From Holophagaceae bacterium (GTDB lineage: Bacteria > Acidobacteriota > Holophagae > Holophagales > Holophagaceae), in NCBI GenBank assembly GCA_025361125.1, contig JANYBM010000063.1:1-38168 (forward strand): a DNA stretch of 38,168 nucleotides. Reading direction: 5' to 3'. Numbering within the stretch: position 1 is the stretch's first letter; each line of letters begins with the position of its first letter. Made by a program: the position numbers and the translations under genes. Under the pieces are notes generated by a model that was given only the letters and a program-made list of their open reading frames with translations, ran no database searches and was not told where the DNA came from. Shown here piece by piece: positions 15,434 through 23,770 of this stretch.

Positions 15434-17632
15434 ATGTCGAAGATCATCGCTCTGGCTGGGAATCCCAATTCAGGGAAGACCACCCTCTTCAACGCGCTCA
15501 CCGGGTCCCACCGACATGTGGGTAACTGGCCTGGGGTGACCGTAGAAAAGCGCAGCGGGATCCTGGAGGTGGAAGACCAGAATTTGGAAATCGTGGATCT
15601 GCCAGGCACCTACTCGCTATCGGCGAAAAGTGAAGACGAGCGCATCGCCGCGTCCTTCCTTGCGGAAGCGCAAGTGGACCTCATCATCAACGTCTTGGAT
15701 GCTTCAAACCTGGAACGTAACCTGTACCTGACCACGCAGCTTTTGGAACTTGGCAAGCCTGTGGTGTTTGTGCTGAACATGATGGACGACGCGGAGCGGC
15801 GTGGCATCCAGTTGGACATCCCTGCTTTGGAAACGTTGCTGGGAGGGCCGGTGATTCCCACCATTGGCAATCGCGCGGAAGGTGTGGCGGACCTCAAAAC
15901 AGAGTTACTTAAAGTGTTGGCAGGAACGGAACCCAAGATCCGCAATTTCTTGGCTGAAACCGCGGGTCACGGGCCCATGGACTATGGTCACGATATTGAG
16001 GGTGAACTAGCCAAACTTGTTTCCCTGATCAAGCGTGATGAACATCTCGCTGAGTCCATCAAGCCCCGGTGGCTGTCGTTGCAGCTGCTTGAAGGGAGTC
16101 CCGAGGCCGTCAAACTGGTCGGAGAAAGCCATGCGCGGGAAGCCATCATGGCCCAGCTCGAAGCTAGCCGTTCATTCCTTCATGCTCATTTAGGCGAAGA
16201 TGCGGCGACCCTGCTGGCGGAATACCGTTATGGATTCCTTCATGGGCTGGTCCTGGAGGTTGCCAAGCTGCCGGAAACGCCGCAAGTAAGCCACACCACC
16301 AAGCTGGATCGCCTCCTCACCCATCGTTACCTGGGTATTCCGATCTTCCTGGCGGTGATGGTGGCGATCTATACGCTCTCCTTCGTGCTCGGCAAGTATC
16401 CGCAGGACTGGATAGACAAGGGGTTCAAGGTCCTGTCGGCATTCCTTTCGGCCAAACTGCCAACGGGTGAGCTGACCAGCCTATTGACGGACGGCATCAT
16501 CCCCGGCGTATCGGCGGTCATTGTTTTCCTGCCAGTGATCATGATCCTGATGGGCTGTATCAGTTTTCTGGAGGACACCGGCTACATGGCCCGGGCGGCC
16601 TTCATCATGGACCGGGCCATGCACCTGATGGGCCTGCATGGGAAAAGCTTCATTCCACTGCTCATGGGTTCCGGCTGTAATGTCCCGGCGATTCAGGCGG
16701 CGCGCACCATCGAAAGCAAGCAGGATAGGCTCATCACAATCCTGGTCACGCCGTTGATCTCCTGCTCGGCGAGATTACAGGTTTACATCGTCATCGCGGG
16801 CACCTTCTTCAAGCCGTTTGGCGCCGCACTGGCCATCATCGCCATGCATTTCCTGGGTTTTGGTCTGGCCATGATCATCGGCCGAATCCTGCGCAGCACC
16901 TTGTTCTCAGGTCCCTCGGCACCCTTCGTGATGGAGTTGCCACCCTACCGCATGCCGGTGCTCAAAGCCACTATCATCCATATGTGGGACAAGGCACAGG
17001 TCTTTCTCACAAGAGCTGGAACCACTATTTTCGCGGGCGCCACCCTGGTGTGGTTTCTCTCGCGGTATCCCGGCATCGCCAATTCAGGATGGAATCTTGA
17101 ATATCAGCAACAGCGCAACGCGGTGCTGGCTTTGCAGATTTCAGCTGAACAAAAAGACGACCAACTGAAGAATCTCGAGCTGGCCAAGGAAAGCCGCATC
17201 GTGAATCACAGTCTTGCTGCCAGCCTGGGCAAGACCGTAGAACCCGTGCTGCGACCCATCCTCGACCCGGATCATAAACGCACTGAAGCTTGGAAGGATG
17301 TCATCGCTCTTACTGCTGGTTTTGTCGCGAAAGAAATCGTCGTCAGCACCATGGCGGTGATTCATCAGGCCAGTGAACTACCCAAGGCTGGTGAAAAGCT
17401 CAGCCCACTGCAACTCTCGCTGCGGGATCACACCGGTCTCACGCCCCTGACTGCCCTGGCCTTCATGATCTTTACGCTCATCTACACACCTTGCCTGGGG
17501 ACGGTGGCCATGATTCGCCGTGAGGCCGGAAGCTGGGGCTGGGCAGGCTTTTCCGTGGGCTACGGGTTGGGGTTGGGCTGGTTGCTGGCCTGGGGCACCG
17601 TAGTTATCGGCCGTATGATGGGATTCGTATGA
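15434..17632 (+). CDS. feoB: Ferrous iron transporter FeoB
   Basis: This 732-residue inner-membrane Fe2+ transporter has an N-terminal G domain with G1 GNPNSGKTT (residues 9-17), G2-region Thr within NWPGVTVEKR, G3 DLPG (55-58) and G4 NMMD (115-118), a GDI-like helical spacer, and a C-terminal membrane part with two Gate domains (FLEDTGYMARAAFIMDR and GSGCNVPAIQAARTIES around residues 374-430, and the second, TAGFVAKEIVVSTMAVI). Nucleotide- and iron-path residues are present, so it should be active. It overlaps the next small gene by ATGA. Expression is probably set by the promoter upstream of feoA. Confidence 0.97.
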   Translation: MSKIIALAGNPNSGKTTLFNALTGSHRHVGNWPGVTVEKRSGILEVEDQNLEIVDLPGTYSLSAKSEDERIAASFLAEAQVDLIINVLDASNLERNLYLTTQLLELGKPVVFVLNMMDDAERRGIQLDIPALETLLGGPVIPTIGNRAEGVADLKTELLKVLAGTEPKIRNFLAETAGHGPMDYGHDIEGELAKLVSLIKRDEHLAESIKPRWLSLQLLEGSPEAVKLVGESHAREAIMAQLEASRSFLHAHLGEDAATLLAEYRYGFLHGLVLEVAKLPETPQVSHTTKLDRLLTHRYLGIPIFLAVMVAIYTLSFVLGKYPQDWIDKGFKVLSAFLSAKLPTGELTSLLTDGIIPGVSAVIVFLPVIMILMGCISFLEDTGYMARAAFIMDRAMHLMGLHGKSFIPLLMGSGCNVPAIQAARTIESKQDRLITILVTPLISCSARLQVYIVIAGTFFKPFGAALAIIAMHFLGFGLAMIIGRILRSTLFSGPSAPFVMELPPYRMPVLKATIIHMWDKAQVFLTRAGTTIFAGATLVWFLSRYPGIANSGWNLEYQQQRNAVLALQISAEQKDDQLKNLELAKESRIVNHSLAASLGKTVEPVLRPILDPDHKRTEAWKDVIALTAGFVAKEIVVSTMAVIHQASELPKAGEKLSPLQLSLRDHTGLTPLTALAFMIFTLIYTPCLGTVAMIRREAGSWGWAGFSVGYGLGLGWLLAWGTVVIGRMMGFV

Positions 17633-17823
17633 ACTGGCAACTCTTTATCACCCTGATCCTCGCAGCCCTGGCCGCGATCTACTTTGGCCGCGGCTTCTTT
17701 CTGGGACTCATGGGCAAGGGTGGCTGCTCCAGCGGAGGGTGTTCCAACTGCGGTGAAGGTGGCTGCACCCTCAGTAAGCTGGAGACTCTGAAACGCGAAT
17801 GGGAAGCCAAGAAACAGGGTTGA
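17629..17823 (+). CDS. Small Cys-rich membrane protein associated with FeoB
   Basis: This 64-residue protein has one N-terminal transmembrane helix (LFITLILAALAAIYFGRGFF) and a short tail with a Cys cluster (GGCSSGGCSNCGEGGCTL, four Cys). It resembles the small 'FeoB-associated Cys-rich membrane protein' that commonly ends feo operons in anaerobes. Its ATG overlaps the feoB stop (ATGA), indicating translational coupling. The Cys cluster could bind iron or an Fe-S cluster, or sense redox; this is inferred, not shown. It is not the winged-helix FeoC of enterics. Confidence 0.85.
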   Translation: MNWQLFITLILAALAAIYFGRGFFLGLMGKGGCSSGGCSNCGEGGCTLSKLETLKREWEAKKQG

Positions 17824-17915
17824 GGCGAATATCCCAAGTCACAAGTGAATGCGGCTATCTGGATGCCTCTTTCCCAGACCTACGGCTCATGGCCCATGGC
17901 CCACGACCCACAACT

Positions 17916-18854
17916 TTATTCTGGCTTGATCTCGCCGGTCTCGATCATTCCTTGGATGGTTCGCTGGATTTCCTCATCAGCGATGACGCCATGGCGTTGA
18001 AGAATCTTGACGAGCGAGAGGATCAATTGTCGGGTGCCATAGGAGTCCACCTTCTTCATGGAGGAGGGTGCGGCGACCCGATCGTGAACGATTAAAGTAC
18101 CTTCTCCCATGGGCGAGACGGAGGGTTTGGCACCCCGCAGTTCAGGAGCCTCGGTGATGTCAAAAGTGGGAATGCCAAAGGAATCGAAGGCATTTGTTGG
18201 CGCGAACACCCCCAGGGGTTCTTCAGCGTGGATATGGCGGACTTCAGGCACGTCATCGAAAAAAGGATCCCGGCCGAAATTAGCAGCAGCATTCGACTTG
18301 TTGGGTTCCCTTGAGGGTGTGAACTGAATGGCGGGCAGGTCGAAGGTGACCGGTAGCGCGTCTTCTGAAGAGAATGCTCGGCCCACTTCGAAAGTGGTTT
18401 CGACCAAGGGCTCTGCCTTTCGATACTGTTCCGCGATGGCAGCCTTCAGCATGCTGTGAGAGGCCACCAAGGGCTCAATGCTGAGCCCCGACGCGAAACG
18501 GGCACTGTCGATGGCGTTGAGGTCTGATGGATCAGCCATGGCCAAGACCAGGCTCTTTGGCTCTTTGAATTCGATGGGCAAGATCGTTAATTGTTCAGCC
18601 ATCCTTTGTGGGATTCGTTTGAGAACTTCGGGGCGGATGTTTTCCAGGGCACTGACCTCCAAACGGGGCACACCCGTCTGTTGGGCCAGAAAATTCATCA
18701 ACATGTCTTCACTGATAAAGCCAAGGGAAACCAGGTTTCCTCCCATGCGTCCACCGTGGAAGCGCTGGTGCCTTAAGGTTTCTGAAAGCTGAGCGGGCGT
18801 GAGTAATCCTGCCTCGACGAGCAATTCACCAAGTTTTTTAGTAGGGGACGACAC
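17916..18854 (-). CDS. Stand-alone MshEN (GspE N-terminal) domain protein
   Basis: This 312-residue protein begins with a clear MshEN domain made of two similar halves: KLGELLVEAGLLTPAQL...Q (residues 7-30) and GGNLVSLGFISEDML...QQ (38-59), followed by the PxLxV-type strand (GVPRLEVSAL) and a second alpha/beta part (LTILPIEFKEPKSLVLAMAD, LSIEPLVAS). MshEN domains of type II secretion and type IV pilus ATPases can bind c-di-GMP. Here no ATPase (Walker A) follows; the remaining 130 residues are low-complexity and Pro/Ser-rich. It is therefore a candidate stand-alone c-di-GMP receptor, in a window with two diguanylate cyclases. A GTG start at 18854 has a weak AAGG about 12 bases upstream. Confidence 0.8.
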   Translation of the reverse strand: MSSPTKKLGELLVEAGLLTPAQLSETLRHQRFHGGRMGGNLVSLGFISEDMLMNFLAQQTGVPRLEVSALENIRPEVLKRIPQRMAEQLTILPIEFKEPKSLVLAMADPSDLNAIDSARFASGLSIEPLVASHSMLKAAIAEQYRKAEPLVETTFEVGRAFSSEDALPVTFDLPAIQFTPSREPNKSNAAANFGRDPFFDDVPEVRHIHAEEPLGVFAPTNAFDSFGIPTFDITEAPELRGAKPSVSPMGEGTLIVHDRVAAPSSMKKVDSYGTRQLILSLVKILQRHGVIADEEIQRTIQGMIETGEIKPE

Positions 18855-19029
18855 GGTGCAACTGCCTTTCTTTGGACGAGTGCCACAAGATAACCTCTTC
18901 TAGGGGGTCTGCGCTAGTTCAGGTTGCATCGAAACTTGGAGGATGGCTCCGAAAAGGCCTCCATCGCTAGATTTTTCAGGGACTTTCAGACCCCCACCCT
19001 TTAGAATGAAAGGTTTGGTCAGGACCGCG

Positions 19030-19064
19030 CATGAAATTCCACATTCAGACCTGGGGATGTCAGA
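19030..19064 (+). repeat. 35-bp direct repeat, copy 1 (duplicated miaB start)
   Basis: The 35 bases at 19030-19064 are identical to 19170-19204, which contain the true miaB start and its first 11 codons. The repeat period is 140 bases. Copy 1 keeps a good ribosome site (AGGA at 19021-19024, 6 bases from its ATG), suggesting that it marks the ancestral start of the gene. Confidence 0.95.
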
Positions 19065-19174
19065 ACGGGGCCCCCTCCGTGAGCCGAAGGCGAACGGGAG
19101 CACAGTCCAGTGGACTGTGCGATCGGGGGGTAGTCAACTTCATCGACATTCTCAGGAGCCGAGAACAATCATGA
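19031..19174 (+). CDS. Upstream ORF: duplicated MiaB N-terminus fused to unrelated tail (47 aa)
   Basis: Copy 1 of the miaB start opens a 47-codon frame. Its first 11 residues are those of MiaB (MKFHIQTWGCQ), after which the frame runs through the palindromic insert into an unrelated Arg/Ser-rich tail. Its stop TGA (19172-19174) overlaps the real miaB ATG (19171-19173) as ATGA. It has AGGA at 19021-19024, spaced well for initiation. It could be a non-functional duplication remnant, or a translated leader that couples to miaB. A functional peptide is unlikely, as the radical-SAM domain is absent. Confidence 0.4.
   Translation: MKFHIQTWGCQNGAPSVSRRRTGAQSSGLCDRGVVNFIDILRSREQS
19100..19120. repeat. 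Perfect palindrome in the miaB leader insert
   Basis: GCACAGTCCA (19100-19109), a single G, and TGGACTGTGC (19111-19120) are exact reverse complements, forming a 10-bp perfect inverted repeat with a 1-base centre (a DNA cruciform or, in RNA, a stem with a somewhat larger loop). It lies inside the 105-base stretch between the two 35-bp copies, next to GC-rich flanks (GGGGCCCCC before it and CGGGGGG after). The shape is that of a small REP-like mobile palindrome; no second copy is in this window. Confidence 0.85.
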
Positions 19175-19204
19175 AATTCCACATTCAGACCTGGGGATGT
19201 CAGA
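19170..19204 (+). repeat. 35-bp direct repeat, copy 2 (within miaB)
   Basis: This is the second exact copy; it includes the start codon used for miaB and continues into the intact reading frame. Its nearest ribosome site, AGGAG at 19154-19158, is 12 bases from the ATG, poorer than that of copy 1. Confidence 0.95.
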
Positions 19205-20475
19205 TGAATGACCACGATGGCGAACGGCTGTCGGGCCTGCTTCTGAATGAAGGCTTTACCCAGGTGAGCACATCGGATGAGGCGGATCTGGTGCTCTTGA
19301 ATACCTGTTCCATTCGTGAAAAAGCGGTTCACAAAGTTTTTTCAGTGCTGGGCCGCCTGCGGGAAGAGAAGCAAAAACGGGATGTTCTCATTGGCGTGAC
19401 AGGCTGTCTGGCCCAGCAGGAACAGGCGGCGCTTTTTAGGCGGGCGCCGCAGATAGATTTCGTGTTGGGCACCATGGCTTTGAACCAGTTGCCGCGCCTC
19501 GTGGAAGCAGCCAAGGCTGGGAAGAAACGTGTCATGGATACGGGTGAATACCCAGACAACCATTTGTTCCCTCCCGAAGTCGCAAGGCGCAGAAGCACCG
19601 CTAAAGCGCTTGTTACCATCATCGAAGGCTGCAACCACGCCTGCACTTACTGCATTGTGCCAACGACTCGTGGCGTGGAGCGGAATCGCCCTTGGCAGGA
19701 CATTGTGGCAGAGGTCCGCGGTGTCGTGGCCGACGGATACCGTGAAGTGGAATTGCTGGGCCAGAATGTTAATTCGTTCAATGGTGGCTGTAGCTTCGCG
19801 GAACTGCTGGCAAGGGTTTCCGAGGTGGAAGGGCTGGAGTGGCTTCGTTTCACCACCAGCCACCCTATGAATTTCACCAAAGAGCTGGCCCGGGTGTTGG
19901 TGACAAACCCCAAGGTCGCGCCTTTTCTCCACCTCCCAGTGCAAAGTGGTTCCAACGCGGTGCTTCGCAGAATGCGTAGGGAATACACGGTGGAACAATA
20001 TATGGAACGATTGGGGTATCTGGGGGAGGGGCGAAGGAAGCTTGGCCTCAGCACTGATTTCATCGTGGGCTTCCCTGGTGAAACGGATGAAGATTTTGAA
20101 GCCACCATGAAGCTGCTCGAGTCACTTAAATTCGATTCATCTTTCAGTTTCATCTACAGCCCCAGGCCTGGCACGGCGGCGCTTCGACTTAAAGATGACA
20201 TTCCTGCAGCAGTGAAAACCGAACGATTACAGCGGCTTCAAAAACGTCAATTGGAACTGGCCAAGGAGAGCAACCTGCGTTTTGTAGGTCGTACGGTGCA
20301 AGCCCGCATTGAAAGTCACAGCGCCGCCAGAGATGGCTTTTGGATGGGTCGCACCGGCGAATGGAAAAACGTTCATATTCAAACGGGAGATGGCAGGATC
20401 CTGCCTTTTGGTGAACTGGTGGATGTGACCATCACCATGGCCAGTCCTCAATTCTTAGGGGCCGAGATCGCATAG
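19171..20475 (+). CDS. miaB: tRNA-2-methylthio-N6-dimethylallyladenosine synthase MiaB
   Basis: This 434-residue radical-SAM methylthiotransferase modifies A37 of tRNAs that read UNN codons. It has an N-terminal UPF0004 domain with three Cys for the auxiliary 4Fe-4S cluster (WGCQMN, NTCSIRE, TGCLAQQ), the radical-SAM CxxxCxxC in EGCNHACTYCIVPTTRG, RFTTSHPMNF, LPVQSGSN, TDFIVGFPGET, and a C-terminal TRAM domain (about residues 365-430). ATG 19171 gives the standard N-terminus MKFHIQTWGCQMN; the frame is open back to 18943 but this is unconserved. The start region is duplicated 140 bases upstream, and the stop of the upstream ORF overlaps this ATG. Confidence 0.97.
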   Translation: MKFHIQTWGCQMNDHDGERLSGLLLNEGFTQVSTSDEADLVLLNTCSIREKAVHKVFSVLGRLREEKQKRDVLIGVTGCLAQQEQAALFRRAPQIDFVLGTMALNQLPRLVEAAKAGKKRVMDTGEYPDNHLFPPEVARRRSTAKALVTIIEGCNHACTYCIVPTTRGVERNRPWQDIVAEVRGVVADGYREVELLGQNVNSFNGGCSFAELLARVSEVEGLEWLRFTTSHPMNFTKELARVLVTNPKVAPFLHLPVQSGSNAVLRRMRREYTVEQYMERLGYLGEGRRKLGLSTDFIVGFPGETDEDFEATMKLLESLKFDSSFSFIYSPRPGTAALRLKDDIPAAVKTERLQRLQKRQLELAKESNLRFVGRTVQARIESHSAARDGFWMGRTGEWKNVHIQTGDGRILPFGELVDVTITMASPQFLGAEIA

Positions 20476-20548
20476 AGAAGCAGACTCTTTCTTGTACATA
20501 TCAGGCTTTTGATTTGGTAACATGCGGGAATCCCTTGCCTAGGCAGCC

Positions 20549-23500
20549 ATGTTTTTTCCGCTTCATTCCCTGACCATGCACCTGATCAGAGTTTCGGTCG
20601 CCACCGCAGCCGCTCTTGCGGTGCCCGGGCTGGCACTGGAAGCCACGCCCCCTGGTCGCTATGCTTTTCGAACCTACAACGCAGAGCAGGGGTTGACTAG
20701 CCTTGCGATCACGCAATTGAGCCAGGACGTTCAAGGTTTTTTATGGGTGGGTACAGAAGATGGGCTCTACCGATACGATGGGAGCAGGTTTCAAGCGTAT
20801 TCCCTGAAGCAGGGCCTCCCTTCGAGTCAGATCACCGCCATCCACCAGGATCCTAAGGGCATCTTTTGGGTAGGGACCTTTGGCGGCTTGGCCCGATGGA
20901 ACGGCCAATCCTTCGAGTCCATTCCGGGTGTTCAGGATGTTCAGGCCCTCGCCACAGGACCTGATGGAAGGCTTTGGATCGCTACTACCGCAGGGCCCTT
21001 CAAACTCTCAGAAAAACGCGCCCAACCAGAGGCCTTGCCTGCTCTAGGCTGGCCTGGCGGAGAAACCTCCGCCCTCTATTCCAAAGTTACCGGCGGCGCT
21101 GTTTGGGCCGCTCGCTGGACCCTTGAGCGGGGTCGTCCCCAGGCTCAGATCTTGCGCTGGAAGGATGGAGCCTGGAAGCGTTTCAGTACCCCACCAAATT
21201 TCGGGCAGGAACGCATAGACGCTTTGTTGGCTGATTGGCAGGGGCGAATCTGGGCCCGAAGCTCGGGTCACCTATGGGTGCTGCCCGAAGGGGCAGATCA
21301 ATTCATCGAACCGAAAAGTGACCTGCCGCCTATCCGCTCACGGGGGTATTTAGCGCCCAGTCGCGATGGAGGAATCTGGGTGCCGACTGATCAGGGCCTC
21401 TATCACGTCCATGAGGATCAGTGGAGTCACCTGGGGGTCGCGGAGGGCTTGCCCACCACCTGGACCCGCACTCTGATTGAGGATCGTGAGGGGAATTTAT
21501 GGTTTTCGAGTCTGGGGCTGCACCGTCTTCTAGGCCTGGGTGCTTGGCAGAGCTACACCACCAAGGATGGGCTTCCCAGTGATCTCGTTTGGACCATTCG
21601 GCGGGTTCGCCAAGGCCAGCTTTGGGTTGGTACCGATCAAGGCGCCGTCACGGCGACATCCAGTGGCTGGAGCCTTGTTCCGGGCACGGCCAAGAACACT
21701 GTTCGCACTTTGGTGGAGGGTTCTGATGGAATTGTGTACATGGCTGGAATGCCCACAGAGGTGCTCGCCTTCAATCCATCAACTCAAAAACTAGATCGCT
21801 TTGGTCCTTCCGCGGGGGTCACCGGCAAACGGATTTTCAGGCTTTTGATGGATGCTGAAGGCACCCTTTGGGTAGCCACAGAAGGTGCTGGATTGTTGAA
21901 GGGGAGGCGGGATGGCAGTCGCTGGTTCTTCAAATCGGAGGCCCTGCCAGGTGGCGACCCGCAAGAATATGTCAGCGATCTTTTCCAGGATGCCAAAGGG
22001 CGGTTGTTCGCAGCGGCGGCCAAGGGCCTTGCGGTGCGCGAGGACGGCCGGTGGCGGCGGATCACCACTCAGAATGGACTTCGTCGGAATCATATTTCCC
22101 ATGTGAGTGGCACACGGAATGGCGAACTTCTGCTCGCGTATTTCGACCCTCTGGGCTTTGCTCGCGCCAGGCTGGAGGGTGAATCTTTTCGGGTGTTGGG
22201 TGAGGACGACTCGTCCAACTCCCTTGCTTCAGATAAGGTGCATTCCCTGGGTGAAGACACCCTTGGGGGAATTTGGGTCGGCACGGCCCGGGGCGTGGAC
22301 ATCATCCATGAAAGGGAAACCGAACATTTTGGTGTTCAGGATGGCCTTATTGGTGAAGATTGTGCCGCACAGGCCTTTCTTGCAGATGACGACGGTGGTG
22401 TGTGGATTGGCACCAGCGCAGGGCTTGGACACTTTCTCCCCAAAGGGGCGCAAATTGCCAGCATGCCCCCCCCCACCGTGATCCTGGGGTTTCTGCTCGG
22501 TGGGAAATCCTTCGCGGGAGTCCCCTCTTTGAACCTTGAAGTGGACAAGGCTCACAATGTTTTTGAGGCGCGGTTTGCCGGGCTCAGTTTTGCGCGAGAA
22601 AGCGCAGTCCAACATGAAGTTCGCATGGTTGGGCTTGAAAACGAATGGCGTTTGACTGAATCCAAGGTGGTCCGTTACCCCTCGCTCCCTAAGGGCAATT
22701 TTCGATTTGAAGTCCGCTCACGGATTGGCGCAGGGCCATGGGGGGAGCCCCGAACCATCAGGTTTGAAGTGCTTCCCGCCTGGTGGGAAACCTGGTGGTT
22801 CCGGCTGCTTGGTGCCGCAGCGACGCTATGGTTGGGAGCGTGGGTAGTGCGAGGCTATGTGATCCGCGAGGAGTTCCGTCGCCGGGCTCTCGAAACTTTG
22901 GTTTTGGAACGCACCATGGAATTGGAAAACGCCAACACCGCCTTGCAGGATCAGACCATCACCGACCCGCTGACAGGCTTGCGAAATCGCCGTTTCCTTC
23001 ATTACCAGATGCCAGAAGAGGCCGCCCAGGCAACGCGTCGCCACCGTTTATTGACCATCTCCCGAGCCGAAAGATTGGACTTGAACATAGACCTGCTGTT
23101 CGTGATGGTGGACATTGACCATTTCAAAGAGGTAAATGATCTCTTCGGGCATGCTGCAGGAGATCGGGTGCTGCTGCAGGTGGCCGAGGTACTGTTGACG
23201 TGCATCCGCGACACGGATTCCGCGGTGCGCTGGGGCGGTGAGGAATTCCTGGTGCTGGCCCGCAACACTAATCGTCGGGAAAGCACGATCCTGGTTGAAC
23301 GCATCCGCTCAGCCATTGCCCTGCATCCCTTTGATATCGGCGCAGGCAGCACCCTGCATCGTACTTGCTCTATCGGCTACACCTGCTTTCCCTTCATTCC
23401 TGAGGAGCCAGATTGCTTGGATTGGGAGCGGGTGGTGGAAATATCCGACCAGTGCCTTTATGCCGCCAAGCAGGGTGGTCGTGATGCTTGGGTCGGGGTT

Positions 23501-23674
23501 TATCCCTGCGACGACACACCTGCTCGGCACCTGATTGAGATGCTCAAATGCGGAAGCCTCAAACCACTGGCCGAGGATGGCAGCTTGGTGGTGAAATCGT
23601 CCATGCGCGGCACCGAAAAACTCGATTGGAAAGCTACGCCAAATTATGGGATCGGTGGTCGGGACGTAGGCTGA
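20549..23674 (+). CDS. Two-component-propeller sensor diguanylate cyclase, paralog 1
   Basis: This 1041-residue protein has an N-terminal signal sequence, about 12-14 Reg_prop repeats (words such as GFLWVGTEDGLYRYDG, GIFWVGTFGGLARWNG, GGVWIGTSAGLG) that build two seven-bladed propellers outside the membrane, a Y_Y_Y domain (about 650-740), one transmembrane helix (about 745-770), a short coiled coil, and a GGDEF domain. The active loop is GGEEF (896-900), with the I-site RDTD five residues before it, so it should make c-di-GMP and be product-inhibited. The start could be 20549 or 20576. The signal is unknown, though such propellers often sense polysaccharide breakdown products. It shares domain order and a conserved C-terminal tail with its downstream paralog. 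Confidence 0.93.
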   Translation: MFFPLHSLTMHLIRVSVATAAALAVPGLALEATPPGRYAFRTYNAEQGLTSLAITQLSQDVQGFLWVGTEDGLYRYDGSRFQAYSLKQGLPSSQITAIHQDPKGIFWVGTFGGLARWNGQSFESIPGVQDVQALATGPDGRLWIATTAGPFKLSEKRAQPEALPALGWPGGETSALYSKVTGGAVWAARWTLERGRPQAQILRWKDGAWKRFSTPPNFGQERIDALLADWQGRIWARSSGHLWVLPEGADQFIEPKSDLPPIRSRGYLAPSRDGGIWVPTDQGLYHVHEDQWSHLGVAEGLPTTWTRTLIEDREGNLWFSSLGLHRLLGLGAWQSYTTKDGLPSDLVWTIRRVRQGQLWVGTDQGAVTATSSGWSLVPGTAKNTVRTLVEGSDGIVYMAGMPTEVLAFNPSTQKLDRFGPSAGVTGKRIFRLLMDAEGTLWVATEGAGLLKGRRDGSRWFFKSEALPGGDPQEYVSDLFQDAKGRLFAAAAKGLAVREDGRWRRITTQNGLRRNHISHVSGTRNGELLLAYFDPLGFARARLEGESFRVLGEDDSSNSLASDKVHSLGEDTLGGIWVGTARGVDIIHERETEHFGVQDGLIGEDCAAQAFLADDDGGVWIGTSAGLGHFLPKGAQIASMPPPTVILGFLLGGKSFAGVPSLNLEVDKAHNVFEARFAGLSFARESAVQHEVRMVGLENEWRLTESKVVRYPSLPKGNFRFEVRSRIGAGPWGEPRTIRFEVLPAWWETWWFRLLGAAATLWLGAWVVRGYVIREEFRRRALETLVLERTMELENANTALQDQTITDPLTGLRNRRFLHYQMPEEAAQATRRHRLLTISRAERLDLNIDLLFVMVDIDHFKEVNDLFGHAAGDRVLLQVAEVLLTCIRDTDSAVRWGGEEFLVLARNTNRRESTILVERIRSAIALHPFDIGAGSTLHRTCSIGYTCFPFIPEEPDCLDWERVVEISDQCLYAAKQGGRDAWVGVYPCDDTPARHLIEMLKCGSLKPLAEDGSLVVKSSMRGTEKLDWKATPNYGIGGRDVG

Positions 23675-23770
23675 GGACTATTTCAGATTTCCCGTCAGGG
23701 CGTGGAAACAAAGTTTGAGTATTTTCCTAGGACATGAAGATACTTGGGAAAGGCAACATCCCAGGACACC

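Larger units (their letters stand above)
18855..19170. other. Long leader between the MshEN gene and miaB
   Basis: This 316-base gap between divergent genes holds a first copy of the miaB start (19030-19064), a perfect palindrome (19100-19120), and the upstream ORF described separately. The part 18855-19020 has no convincing ORF; an AT-rich TTTAGAAT at 19000-19007 is a possible -10 element, without a good -35. Confidence 0.5.

Noticed and set aside
17880-17912. Overlapping ATGGCCC/CATGGCCC words after the feo operon as a repeat element
   Set aside because: Only two short overlapping copies; low information.
18943-19170. N-terminally extended MiaB starting at 18943
   Set aside because: The extension is unconserved in composition, passes through the palindromic insert, and the standard MiaB N-terminus begins at 19171.
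19030-19204. Minimal CRISPR-like repeat-spacer-repeat
   Set aside because: Only two copies, 105-base spacer, and the repeat is the coding start of miaB; no cas gene nearby.
20492-20523. Promoter TTGTAC ... TGGTAACAT for sensor cyclase 1
   Set aside because: The spacing of 20 bases is too long; the extended -10 alone is not enough.
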